From the NCBI GenBank assembly GCA_027924585.1, contig BSBM01000606.1, positions 12,591,501-12,655,500 on the forward strand: 64,000 bases of DNA, read 5' to 3'. The notes under the pieces are model-generated. The model saw only the letters and a program-made list of their open reading frames with translations. It was not told the DNA's origin and made no database searches. A program made the translations under genes and the position numbers. Source of the DNA: Larix kaempferi. Lineage: Eukaryota; Streptophyta; Pinopsida; Pinales; Pinaceae. This document shows, piece after piece, positions 33,601-44,173 of this stretch (within the stretch, counting starts at the first letter, position 1; the number at the start of each line of letters is the position of its first letter).

Positions 33601-33982
33601 TTTTTCTTCATATGGGATGTCTACCTCCAGTTACTCCTCCAGGGTTGTGTTGTATAGTCTCTCTAGTCCCTACTGCAATTTTTCCATTTCCATCACTGCC
33701 TCTTGTTTCCTCTTCCTAGCTTCTTCTTTTCTCTGTGCCAACTCCTCTTTTTCCTTGTGCAACTTCTCATTTTCCTCTTGCAGTGATAGCTTTGATACAG
33801 TTGCTTCATCCTTCTCATCTAATGTCACAGTTGTACACAATTGATTTTCTCTTTCCACTCTTATTTGCAACATGTATAACACTTCTAATGGTATTTCTAA
33901 CAAAACCTACTGATTGAACTTACTTCCAATACACTTTCATGCAATTCCATTGTAGGGAAATCCATATCTCGAATTTATATTC
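30640..33982. other. Unassigned DNA, likely decayed element remains
   Basis: No intact gene. Sequence is AT-rich with many stops on both strands. A decayed coiled-coil frame lies on the minus strand at its right end. A TG...CA stretch at 30640-30795 is flanked by AGAAT on both sides but is too short and too weak to call an insertion. Confidence 0.4.
33293..33903 (-). pseudogene. Decayed coiled-coil protein fragment
   Basis: On the minus strand 33903-33670 encodes 77 residues dominated by Glu, Lys and Leu with heptad spacing (LQEENEKLHKEKEELAQRKE). Coiled-coil-like residues continue at lower quality to about 33300 with stops. The opposite strand carries an open frame of 183 codons that I regard as its shadow. 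It could be the C-terminal part of an extra retroelement ORF, like the coiled coil of the Gypsy-2 downstream ORF, or a fragment of a host coiled-coil gene. I cannot decide. Confidence 0.4.
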
Positions 33983-34011
33983 TGTAATGTCCTCTCCATG
34001 ATGGAACATGG
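33983..34011 (+). repeat. Gypsy-5 probable LTR, first part
   Basis: TGTAATGTCC is a typical start for long plant gypsy LTRs. Copia-C interrupts it after CATGG at 34011. It would resume at about 40995 and end at 42655. Confidence 0.35.
34007..34011. repeat. Copia-C target site duplication, left copy (CATGG)
   Basis: CATGG at the left and CATGT at 40990-40994 match at four of five bases. One has mutated since insertion. Confidence 0.65.
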
Positions 34012-34600
34012 TCTTGTTGTAATTGTAACTTCAGAAGATATTCCCTTGGATTTTATATTGTTATTATTATTGTATTTTATTTGTACCTCCTACGGAGATG
34101 TTTTTACCCCAATCGGGGATGTCATTATTATGCTTATTCATTCTAGGTCATTGAGGTAAAACCTCCATTGTAATTTGGGGCAAAAGATCCCCTAAAGATC
34201 AAATGTAATTGTATCATTGAGTCTCCTAGAGAAGTCGTCCCAGTTAGTTTAGATAGGGCCGACCTAGTCAGTTAAAAGGTCACCCCAAAAAGTAATGTAT
34301 AAATAGAGAGCAAGGATCTCTCATTTGGACACACACTCACTCACTTGAGTTCGCATAAGTGAGAGAGAGAAGACACATTTGCATAGGAGAACGGGAGAGA
34401 GCTGCAGAATACTATCTTGTTTTGGGGTTTTCCATTTTGGGATATTTTATTCGTGACGATTCTATCTCTGAGGAAATTGTGGGGTTTTCTCCTTTATGGT
34501 TTCCCCGAGGAAAATCCTTGTGTCTCTTGTGTTATGTTGTCCTTGTTATTCTTTTAGTTAATATCCTAGACAATATTGATTAAAAGTAGAAACACTAACA
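34012..34600 (+). repeat. Copia-C 5' LTR
   Basis: 589 bp ending AACACTAACA. It begins TCTTGTTGTA where the right copy has TGTTGTTGTA, so the terminal G is mutated. TATA box at 34298-34306. Confidence 0.85.
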
Positions 34601-34613
34601 TGGTATCAAAGCT
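34601..34613 (+). promoter_or_regulatory. Copia-C primer-binding site (initiator Met tRNA type)
   Basis: TGGTATCAAAGCT follows the LTR end. One change from the canonical site. Confidence 0.85.
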
Positions 34614-34642
34614 AACCTGAAAAGAGGACATTGTCCAGCTGT

Positions 34643-35386
34643 GTTAACACCCAAAAAGTGTTCACTACCTCATCTACCACATTACATGGCTCATTTGTCC
34701 ATTTTCCTACTATATTTCCCTTAAAAACCCTAAAAATCCCACTAAAAAGCCTCCAAAAGGCCTAAAATGCCTCCAAAAGGCCACAAAACCATCAAAATAG
34801 CCTAAAAAAGGCTTAAAAACCCCTTTTTCCTCCAAAAATATCCAAAATTCCTCTAAAATAGCAAAAATCCCCTAAAAAGGGAATAAAAAATATAAAATAA
34901 TGAGGAAAAGGAGGAAAAAACCCTATAGAGCTGCCCTAAACCATATGGTTCCCAAAACCATGGGTCAGCACTCCACCACCAAAAAACTATAAATAGGTGA
35001 TGGAGATCCCTTATTTCACATCCACAATCACAAGTACCCTTACTCTGCCAAAATCTCTCTTGAAACCCTAGCTCACCCTTGAGCTACTTTCACCTTGAGA
35101 GCCCCTTTTGGCCCATTTCCACCATTGGAGAAAGAGAAGGAGCAAGTTGGAGCTTCGAGCAACCCTCTTGGACATTGCAAGAGCTTCATCAACCTCCACA
35201 TTGGAGGTAATATCAATACAAAAGCCATTATTTACATTTTGTTGTTTCTGTTTCATGCACATGTTTTAGAGTAATTTATATTTCTGTTTTAGCTTAATAA
35301 TTTCCATTTACTGAACTGCTACTAAGGAGTCCCTTCTCCTTAGTAGGTGCTCATTTGCACAAGCTAGGGGTAAAACCCTAGCTACA
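34643..35386 (+). repeat. Solo LTR inside the Copia-C leader
   Basis: 744 bp from TGTTAACACC to TAGCTACA, flanked by AGCTG at 34638-34642 and 35387-35391. It carries a TATA box CTATAAATAGG at 34987-34997 and a low-complexity A/C-rich stretch (34720-34920) built from AAAAGGCC-like words. The leader sequence on both sides aligns with the uninterrupted Copia-B leader, which confirms an insertion. No internal region remains, so it is a solo LTR produced by LTR-LTR recombination. Its family is not represented elsewhere in the window. Confidence 0.8.
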
Positions 35387-35755
35387 AGCTGCGTGAATCT
35401 AGGGACTCTAAGTTTGAGGTCTTCTCTCCATAGATTATTCAAAAAAGGAGGCTAGGATAAATTTTCCTAGCAAAATCCGATTCCGAGAATTTTCAATTTT
35501 TGGCCCCTCACTACTTCCGGAGGAAAACTAAGGCATCAACTATTTTGGGATTATGCTCATAGATTCGGATAGGTGAGTACATTGGACAACTCGCCCTGAG
35601 GATGTGCATCTTCATGTCCAATCAGATGTTCCAAACTCCAAGTTTGAAAATTAGGGTTTCTCTTACATACCCTAGTCCAACCAACTCCAGAATCAATTTG
35701 GACATCTCAAAAGTTGTAAGACCTAAAATATTTTCTATTTCCATTTGAATTACTC
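35387..35755 (+). other. Copia-C leader, remaining part
   Basis: Non-coding leader resembling Copia-B 9760-10227. No feature beyond the AGCTG duplication at its left edge. Confidence 0.6.
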
Positions 35756-38700
35756 CATTAAAGATCATATCATCCCACATGTGTCATACTTGAAGACACC
35801 CAAGGAGATGTTCGATGCTTTGACGAAGCTATTTGAAGGGAATAACATCAATCAGAAGATGACCTTGAGGAACCAACTTAAGAATGTGAAGATTTAAAAT
35901 GTAGAGACCATGCAATCCTATTACACAAGGGTCTCATAGATCAAGGAGAAAATTAAAGTAGTTGGAGAAAAGGTAGAAGAAGGAGAGATCGTGATGACCA
36001 CCTTGAATGGTCTCCCAAGATCATGGGACTCATTCATTCAAGGGATATGTGCCAGAAATAAGTTGATCACATTCAGTAGACTATGGAAAGAATGTACATA
36101 AGAAGAAGATCGAATTGTGCCATGAGAAGAGAAGATGGGATAAAAAGATGATCAATCTCTCATAGCACACGCCAGAAGAAATCATAACAAAAGGGAGCAC
36201 CATCATCATAGTAAGAGGGAGAAACACCATCAAAATCAGAGTGAGAACTATAGAATACCCAGAAGAGATCTATCCAACATTAGATGTTATACATGTGATG
36301 AGAAGGGACACTACTCCAGTGATTGTCCTAGAAACAAAAGTGTATCCCACAATAAGAAGACCAACAAGAAAATACACCATGCTCACACCGTGGAATACGA
36401 TGAACCTGCAAGGAACACAACCATAGATTAAAGTGATGAATCTTCAAGTGATGAAGAATATGTCCCGATCTCAGCACTCATGGGAACTCTCACACATTGA
36501 AGTAATGATTGGATTGTAGATAGTGGAGCTTATAAGCATATGACGGGATACAAAGAATCCTTCATAAATCTATTTGAGCATGAGTAACCTCACAAGATGA
36601 AACTTGGGGATGATTACCAATACTTCATAAAAGGAAGTGGAGAAGCTTCATATAAGCTAAACTATGGAAAATCTATGATGATGAAAGATATCCTATATGT
36701 TCCAGGACGAAAGAATAACCTTCTCTCCATATCAACACTAGATTCTAAAGGTATGAGGGTTGCATTTGTTGATGGCCAAGTCCTAATGTGGCCAAAGGGA
36801 AAGAAAATAGATGGTGTGATTTTGATTCGAGAGAAAGAGGGAGGTTTGTACAAATTAAAGGGCCAACTTGAACAAGCCTTGGTTCATGACTCCATGCATC
36901 CAAGTGAACTATGGAACAGAAGGATTGCACATGTGCACTATAGAGCACTACCCATTGCAAGCAAAGCAATTGCAGGACTTCCATAAATTCAGACAAAACA
37001 TGAAGGAATTTGAAAAGGATGTGCGAAGTGAAAGAACATTAAGAAGAAATTTCCAAGAAGTGAAAGCAAAGAGAAAATAATATTGGATATCATCCACTCC
37101 AATGTATGCGGTCCCATGTCATCCAGCTCATTAAGTGGGTATGTATATTTTGTTTCATTCATTGATAAATTTTCCCGTAAGACTTGGATATACTTCTTGA
37201 AAAGTAAAGACGAATTATTCAACAAGTTCAAGGAATTCAAATCCTTGATCGAGAATCACACTAAGAAGAAGATCAAGACCTTTCAATCAGATAATGGTGA
37301 ATAATTCAACCTTGAAATATTTCAAGAACCTACGCAGAGAATCTGGATTTAAGAGGGAGTTGATCACTCCCTACAATCCACAACATAATGGCGTTGCAGA
37401 AAGAAACGATAGAATGATAATGGAAGCAATGAAAGCAATGCTTCATGACTTGGATCTTCCAATTCATTTATGGGCATAAGTTGCAAGGGCATCGGTGTAT
37501 GTACATAACTGTACTCCTCATCAAGTACTAGATAACAAGACTCCAAAAGAAGTGTTCTCCGGTGAGAAACAAAAAGTTAGCCATCTCAGGATATTTGGCT
37601 ACCTAGTGTACATAGACATTCCAAAGGAGAAGAGGATGAAGCTAGATCCTTCTGGAAAGAAGGGAATATTCGTAGGATACAGTGAAACTTCGAAGGCCTA
37701 CTGAATATACTTCCTAGGATTCAAGAAGATAGACATCAACAGAGATGTGACATTCGACGAACACTCAGCATACAACTAATCCAAAAAACTACCTATTGAA
37801 GAGATTGAAGAACCTGAAGTTCCCAGGATTAGAGATACAACTATGGAAGAAGAAACTTCAGAAGATCATGAAGACCGTGATATGGCAGAACCACAAGAAC
37901 CTATAGATCCACCTTGTGAGAAGAACTCCCATAAGAGAAAACCGACATGGGTATGAGAGAAAATACAAGATGCAGAGAAGTATGGTTCTCTAGAGGGGAT
38001 GCAAAGAAAAAGCAAGAGACCTAGACCATACTCCAACTATGTATCTCTATTGTGAGACATTATTTACAAAGAACCTTCCAACTATGAGGAAGCAACAGAG
38101 AAGAAATAATGGAAGGATTCCATGATCGAGGAGCACTAGTCGATTATGAAGAATGATGTCTGGGAGGTAGTTCCAAGACCATAAGGAAAGTGTGTTGTGA
38201 CTTTGAAGTGGATCTACAAGATCAAGAATGCTGTAGATTGTAGCATTGAGAAACACAAGGCAAGGTTTGTAGCACATGGCTTCTCCCAAAAGGTAGGCAT
38301 AGACTATGAGGAGACATTCGTACGTGTGGCGAGACACACTTCCATCATATGTATACTAGAACTAGCCATAGTGATGAAATGGAAGGTACGCTAGATGGAC
38401 GTCAAGATAGAATTCTTGAATGGTGTAGTAGAAGAGGAAGTGTATGTGGAGAAGCCACTTGGATTTGAGACACATGATAGGAAGACTCATGTGTGCAAAT
38501 TGAAAATGGCCTTGTACGGATTGAAAAATGCACTGAGGATGTGGTACGACAAGATGGATAGCTTCCTCATGAGATTAGGCTTTACCAAGAGTAAAGAAGA
38601 TTCTAACCTTTACTACAAGGTCTAGGTGGGGAATCCACTGATACTTCTACTCTATGTAGATGACCTATTTGTAACAGGGGAGGATGAGCTCATTGAAGAT

Positions 38701-39615
38701 ACGAAGAGGAGGCTTGCCGCAGAGTTTGATATGAAGGAACTAGGTATGATGCATTATTTATTAGGAATGGAGGTGTCACAGAGTGCGGAGGGAATATTCC
38801 TTGGACAAGGGAAGTATGTAGTAGAAATTATGAAGAGGTTCGGAATGATGGACTACAAGGCTATGACCACACCCATGGAATCAAAATTGAAGCTACTATG
38901 TGATGCTTCATCAAACTCAATCGATGCCATGATGTATCGTCAGATGATTGGTTCATTGATGTACCTGACAAACACAAGACCAGACATATTATTTGTTGTG
39001 AACACCCTGGTCTAGTTCATGAAGGATCCAAGACATGTTCATGTTATTGCTACAAAGGATATATTGAGGTACCTAAATAGTACAGTTGACTATGGGCTCA
39101 AGTATCACGCAAATCAAAAGATTAAACTGTAGGGTTATGTTGATTTGGATTGGGTAGGAGGTGCCATGGATAGGAAGAGAACTTTGGGATTCTACTTCAG
39201 TATGGGATCCGGTAATATCTCCTCGTTTAGTAGGAAGCAGTCATGCATGGCCTTGAGTATAGCCAAAGTAGAGTATGTTGTATCTTGTTTGTCCAGTTGT
39301 GAGGAAGTATGGATTAGGAAGCTACTGTCTGATTTGTTTGATATCCAGTTATAGGTGACTTGTATATTCTATGACAACTAGAGTTGTGTGAAGTTGTCCA
39401 AGAACCTGGTGTTCCATGACAAGTCGAAGCACATTGTGATCAAGTACCACTATATCAGGGATATGGTGTAGAGCAGAGTAGTGAAGCTCTAGTATGTAGC
39501 AACATACGAATAGATAGACGATGTGTTGACCAATCCGTGAGCTAGAGTGAAGTTTGAGTACTTCAGAGAGAAGCTTGGTGTTCTCTAGATTGAGGCTCCT
39601 CCTAAGAGGAAGTGA
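35756..39615 (+). pseudogene. Copia-C gag-pol (decayed, gag N-terminus deleted)
   Basis: Homologous to Copia-B throughout. The first 200 or so bases of gag are missing: the leader passes straight into the LKTPKEMFDALTKLFEGNN region. Then a zinc knuckle CYTCDEKGHYSSDC near 36285, protease DSGAYKHM near 36520, integrase with IDKFSRK and QSDNGE near 37160-37290, reverse transcriptase with an intact YVDDL near 38650, RNase H near 39145-39350, ending TGA 39613. Many TAG/TAA codons and several frameshifts. Non-functional. Confidence 0.85.
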
Positions 39616-39650
39616 TGAGACCAAAAGATGTATATGCACTAGAACCATTC

Positions 39651-39830
39651 TCACATGGTGGTAGGTATGTCCTCCCATGTTGGTAGACGTAAGGGTGGAG
39701 CCATTCTATCATGGTGGTAGGTTTGTCCTCCCATGTTGGTAGATGTAAGGGATGGGTATCGCATGGTGGTAGGTTTGTTCTCTCATGTTGGTAGACGAGG
39801 TTCTCGTATGGTGCTAGGAGTAGGAAGTCC
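39651..39830 (+). repeat. Copia-C 3' minisatellite of hairpin units
   Basis: Three clear units and one decayed unit of about 55 bp, each with CATGGTGGTAGG, then CCTCCCATG and AGACGTAAGGG-like spacer. The pairing CATGG/CCATG and AGG/CCT is kept although the bases between differ from Copia-B. Confidence 0.75.
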
Positions 39831-40400
39831 TTTGGATGTAATGCACTTGGTGTGCTCCTGATTTTCCTTCCATACTAGAAACGTTGTGAGGTCCACCGAT
39901 CATATGACACTGTGTGTGCCTAGGCAGGATCTCGCATGGTGGAAATTATTTCCTCTGATCTTGGTAGATGCGGGCTAACCATTTTGGGACATGTGATGTG
40001 AATCTGGGATGTGCTCCGTGTGATGATGAGATGATATGGATATGATGAAGCAATAATAGGATACATAGGTGATTGTTGTGGCAATGTAATGACTAGTACT
40101 GGGCTATACCTACATGATGGATTTCTCCTAGAGATGATGAAGACCTACATGAGGGATAGGCCTATGTCCATCATGAAGCATGGCTAGCTCTGTAGAAATT
40201 CCTATGACGATTAGATTCGAGAGATGTCAACAATCGGTTATTGATATGATGAGGATTGCAACAACAATGAGAATGATGATCTAGTGTTGACGATGATGTT
40301 CCAACATTGATGATGATCCAAAAATTATGATGTTATCCATACTTGTGTCCAAAGGGGTTGATGGCCATGGAAAGAGAATACATTCCTATATAAGAGGGAG
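39831..40400 (+). other. Copia-C 3' untranslated region and polypurine tract
   Basis: Non-coding with ATGATGATG-type runs, ending AAGAGGGAG at 40392-40400 next to the LTR. The tract is identical to that of Copia-B. Confidence 0.7.
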
Positions 40401-40989
40401 TGTTGTTGTAATTGTAACTTCGTAAGATATTCCCTTGTATTTTATATTGTTATTATTATTGTATTTTATTTGTACCTCCGACGGAGATGTTTTTCCTCCA
40501 TTTGGGGATGTCATTATTATGCTTAGTCATTCTAGGTCATTGAGGTAAAATACTCCATTGTAATACAAGGCAATAGATCCCATAAAGGTAAAATGTAATT
40601 GTATTATTGAGTCTCCTAGAGAATTCGGCACAGACAGTTTAGTTAGGGCCGACCTATTTAGTTAAAAGGTCACCCCAAAAGTAAAGTATAAATAGAGAGC
40701 AAGGCTCTCTCATTTGGACACACACTCACTCGCTTGAGTACGCATAAGTGAGAGAGGGAAGACAAGTTCACATAGGAGAAAGAAAGAGATATGCAGAAGA
40801 CTATCTTGTTTTGGGGTTTTCCATTTTGGGATATTGTATTGGTGATGATTCTATCTCTGAGGAAGTTGCAGGTTTTTCTCCTTTATGGTTTCCCCGAGGA
40901 AAATAGTTGTGTCTCTTGTGTTATGTTGTGCTTGTTATTATTTCAGTTAAGATCCTAGATAATATTGATTAAAGGTAGAAAAAATAAGA
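40401..40989 (+). repeat. Copia-C 3' LTR
   Basis: 589 bp from TGTTGTTGTA to AATAAGA, matching 34012-34600. The terminal CA has decayed. TATA box at 40687-40695. Confidence 0.85.
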
Positions 40990-40994
40990 CATGT

Positions 40995-42655
40995 TACATT
41001 CCACTAACCTATCTAATTCCCATAGGTTCAAGTGGAATTCAAAATGACTAGGGAATTAATTGGCCTATAGTCACTATGTAAATTCAAATGTAAATCAAGA
41101 AGGGGTGATGTGGGTCATAAATTTTCAATAATAATGGTAATAAATTCATAAATGAGCTAGAAATGGTCTAATCAGCCAAGGAGGGTGCATATGGGGATGA
41201 ATCGGCCCCTTAGGAGGTGTAACTCCCATACAAGGTGGAAGGATTTCCCATCATGAGGGCATATCATAAGTTGTAACCCCCCTCATGCTAAAAGTAGCCA
41301 AAGAAGAGTACACTATGGGAATATTGAATCCTAAGGAATCTCATGAAGAGGTATCAGGGTAAAAATATCGAAAGAGGGTGCATTAAAGGCGTGTAACCCC
41401 AAAAGGAATATATGAAAAGTTATGAAAAATTATATGATAAGTTATGACAACCTATGATTACCTATGACAAATCCAGGTCCTAAATTTAACTGAGGGTGCA
41501 TGAGGGGAGAGTGGGCCCACAATTCTGTTGTAAACCCCACAAATTAAGAAAGAGAGCCCCAAATGTGAATTACCAAATGTGCATAAGGTCCCATTTGGTC
41601 CAAATAACATTAGAATGGAATTGATGTGTCATGGATAATGATTCTCTCGAATAATTTGAACTTTATTATTATTTTTATGAGAGAATTCTAGAATGAGGGG
41701 GGGAGATTTAAATGAATTTTATAAAAGGATGAAGGCACATGACGGAAGATATCTTTTATCATTTTCAATTTGAATTGGAGAGATATCGAGCTTCTCAAGC
41801 TTGGAAGATTTGCCCCTTGCCATTTTAACTAGTTTCGGTGATGAAAGATTTCACCCTAGATAGCATGAGAGGAGGAATTGCCCCAGTTTCTCTACATAGA
41901 TTCAAGTGAATGATTCCATGTCCATGTTATTATTATAGATTTAGTTCATACATGAGTGTGTGAGTCTCATTCTGTAGCAGTGAAGATTGTTGGCATTTTT
42001 CCAATGGTAAATTGTGTGTGGAGATATCTGGCCGAGGAGGGTGCACTAATGAGTGATCATATATTATGGATGTTTTTACCATGGCTCTATTTATTATATA
42101 AATTATGTAGGATTATTTTTAGGAGTATTATATTAGATTAGGTGTCGAAAAAATACTTGTGTAGGGCACGATAGTGAAGCAAATTTTCTCAATTGGAGCA
42201 ACATCTCTCTCTTTTTCTCTACTAGGTTTTGGATAGCCATATTTCCATTCTCTATAGTATATTTCTTTATTTTTTTCATATTTTGTAGAATCCATATATT
42301 TAATCTCTATTTATTTCCATTCTACCATAAAATTCAACGCTATTTCCCATTATCTGGTTCATTACTTTTACACTAGTTGTTCAATGTTATAATCTGCAAA
42401 AAATGGGTTACACATTCATGAGTAATTGTATTTGAAACTTTCATAGCAACATCTCGAAGTATGTTAATGATCCATTTTAGTGCGTCTGGTAGTGTTAGGA
42501 TCCGTTTGAAGTGGTTTGGGATAGATTCAAGCAGGTTAGATAGTGTTTGGAAAAGTTCAAACACAGGGGGTTTCTTTGTCAAAATTTGGAACTAGTTTCC
42601 TCTTTGTGGTCATAGTTGAGTTAAATATACCTGATTTTTAATTATGGGTATTACA
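40995..42655 (+). repeat. Gypsy-5 probable LTR, second part
   Basis: It ends GGGTATTACA directly before a primer-site-like sequence, the usual junction of Del/Tekay-type gypsy elements. Inside I see no coding frame. The partner LTR is not in the window, so the length (about 1.69 kb with the part left of Copia-C) is inferred. Confidence 0.4.
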
Positions 42656-42656
42656 A

Positions 42657-42668
42657 TGGTATCATAGA
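42657..42668 (+). promoter_or_regulatory. Gypsy-5 probable primer-binding site
   Basis: TGGTATCATAGA follows TTACAA. It resembles the initiator-Met site with two changes. Only about 200 bases of internal region follow before Gypsy-3 begins. Confidence 0.45.
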
Positions 42669-42876
42669 ATGTTCCTCAAAATCTATGACCTCAGAAGTAG
42701 ATAAATGACTCACAAGATTCTGCAAAATATTTCCCATATAATGCATAGGAGCAGATAAAATATTTGGTTGGAAGAGGAAATAGGTTCCAGTGAAGGTGTA
42801 ATCAAGGAAGAATCAAGAATAGAGGGAGGTATGGATACTGTGTCTGGAAAATTTACTACTAAGGATAAGGTGAGTT

Positions 42877-43240
42877 TGTTAGGAACCCATGTCTTTACTT
42901 TGTTAGTATATTGTTGTTGGACGCATATGATTTGTAATACGTCCCATAGTATTTGTTGATCCATAGTTTGTATTTTCCCATAGTATTGATCCATAGTATT
43001 GGATGCATATGCTTAGTAAGTCGTCCCATAGTATTATATGTCCCATGGTATTGACCCATAGCATTGCCGCATATACTAGTATCTAAGTTTGTGTTGATGC
43101 TAATGAAGGCACTATGAAGTTATTTGTATTGATCTTGCTCAAAGGAAGTTGCCCCCTCAAAGTGGCCTGCAGTTAATAAACATATTATGTGATATAATAT
43201 ATCGTGTGTTTTATCAATTGATTGTTTGAGGTTTCTCACA
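42877..43240 (+). repeat. Gypsy-3 5' LTR
   Basis: TGTTAGGAACC to TTTCTCACA, 364 bp. A TATA-like GATATAATATAT lies at about 43191, near the end. The start is chosen by the TGTTAGG motif and the end by the primer site. Confidence 0.55.
42938..43070 (+). repeat. Degenerate short repeats CCATAGTATT in Gypsy-3 LTR
   Basis: The 10-base word CCATAGTATT or close variants occurs about eight times in 130 bases, often preceded by GT or GA (GTCCCATAGTATT, GATCCATAGT). Spacing is irregular. Confidence 0.7.
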
Positions 43241-43242
43241 TC

Positions 43243-43254
43243 TGGTATCAGAGC
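43243..43254 (+). promoter_or_regulatory. Gypsy-3 primer-binding site
   Basis: TGGTATCAGAGC two bases after the LTR end; complementary to initiator Met tRNA. Confidence 0.85.
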
Positions 43255-44173
43255 ACTTTCTTGGGCTCTTTGGGTGAAATTTTTGCCAAAAAAAATTTCG
43301 CATGTATTACAGGTTCGGATATGGGAATATTCCCTATTCGCTTAACTGTGGGAAGTACTTGGGAATAAGCCCTAAAACTCATCGTGAGGAGTACCATAGG
43401 AACCCCAAAGTAGTTGGCCCATTGAGAGCACTTGTTAGCGAAAAGGGCAACGACCACTACCTGATTGACTAGTTCCCACCCATGAGGCAAACCAAGAGCT
43501 ATCGTTTCTGGCAAAGCGGTTATCATTTTTACCTTAGCCGTGGAGTGACGGGTACTGCCCTAATACGCAAGCTGTCAGACAACATTGGTGGCTGAGCGAA
43601 TCCCCAAAACCATTAGGAATCCGAGCATATGGGGTCCATATCTATTTTTCAGCTGATAAATCACAGATTTCCTCTGTCCAGAACTGTCACAGATTTCCTC
43701 ATAAAATTTTGTTTTTTCGCCATATCTCCCTTGTTTTAACTCTATTTCCATTGAAACTTCCATGACACCCCTGCAATCCCATTCTACATATTTCGTTCTT
43801 GAGGATCCTATCCCAAATTCCACTTCCCAAAGCCATAAATCCTAGATTTGTCTATTTTTAGGGTTTCCCATAACTTCTTCAATTTTCACCCGCTAGCCTT
43901 CAAATTTTACTACAACATTCATTTCCTATTTCTGCTTCTTTGTCCCTCTCTGCCAAATTTTCTCATTCTTTCACCCTGCTTCTGAAATCCCCATTTTTTG
44001 CTTCCATGTCCATAAAAAAGTGTCCAAAACCTAGTCAATCCCAAATTACCCATCCAAGTTTTTCCCAAATCCAAATTTTCCTTTACTAAAACAATTTCTA
44101 TTTTTGTTTTTCTACCCATTCAAAAAAAAAAAAACTTCTGGTTATAGTTGTCACCCGTGCAGGAGCACAAATC
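43255..44173 (+). other. Gypsy-3 5' leader
   Basis: About 0.9 kb without recognisable coding sequence on the plus strand. Short minus-strand frames look like chance. A 12-base A run lies near 44129. Confidence 0.5.

Larger units (their letters stand above)
34012..40989 (+). mobile_element. Copia-C: old Ty1/copia element with a solo LTR inside
   Basis: 6,978 bp with two LTRs of 589 bp each, primer site, decayed gag-pol, hairpin minisatellite and polypurine tract. LTR divergence is roughly 8% by eye. It is a distant relative of Copia-B: the leader, gag-pol, minisatellite and LTR core promoter all align, but nucleotide identity is moderate. The gag N-terminus is deleted. Confidence 0.85.

Noticed and set aside
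33293-33844. 183-codon plus-strand frame rich in Ser, Phe and Cys
   Set aside because: It is the complement of the minus-strand coiled-coil frame, which has the clearer protein pattern.
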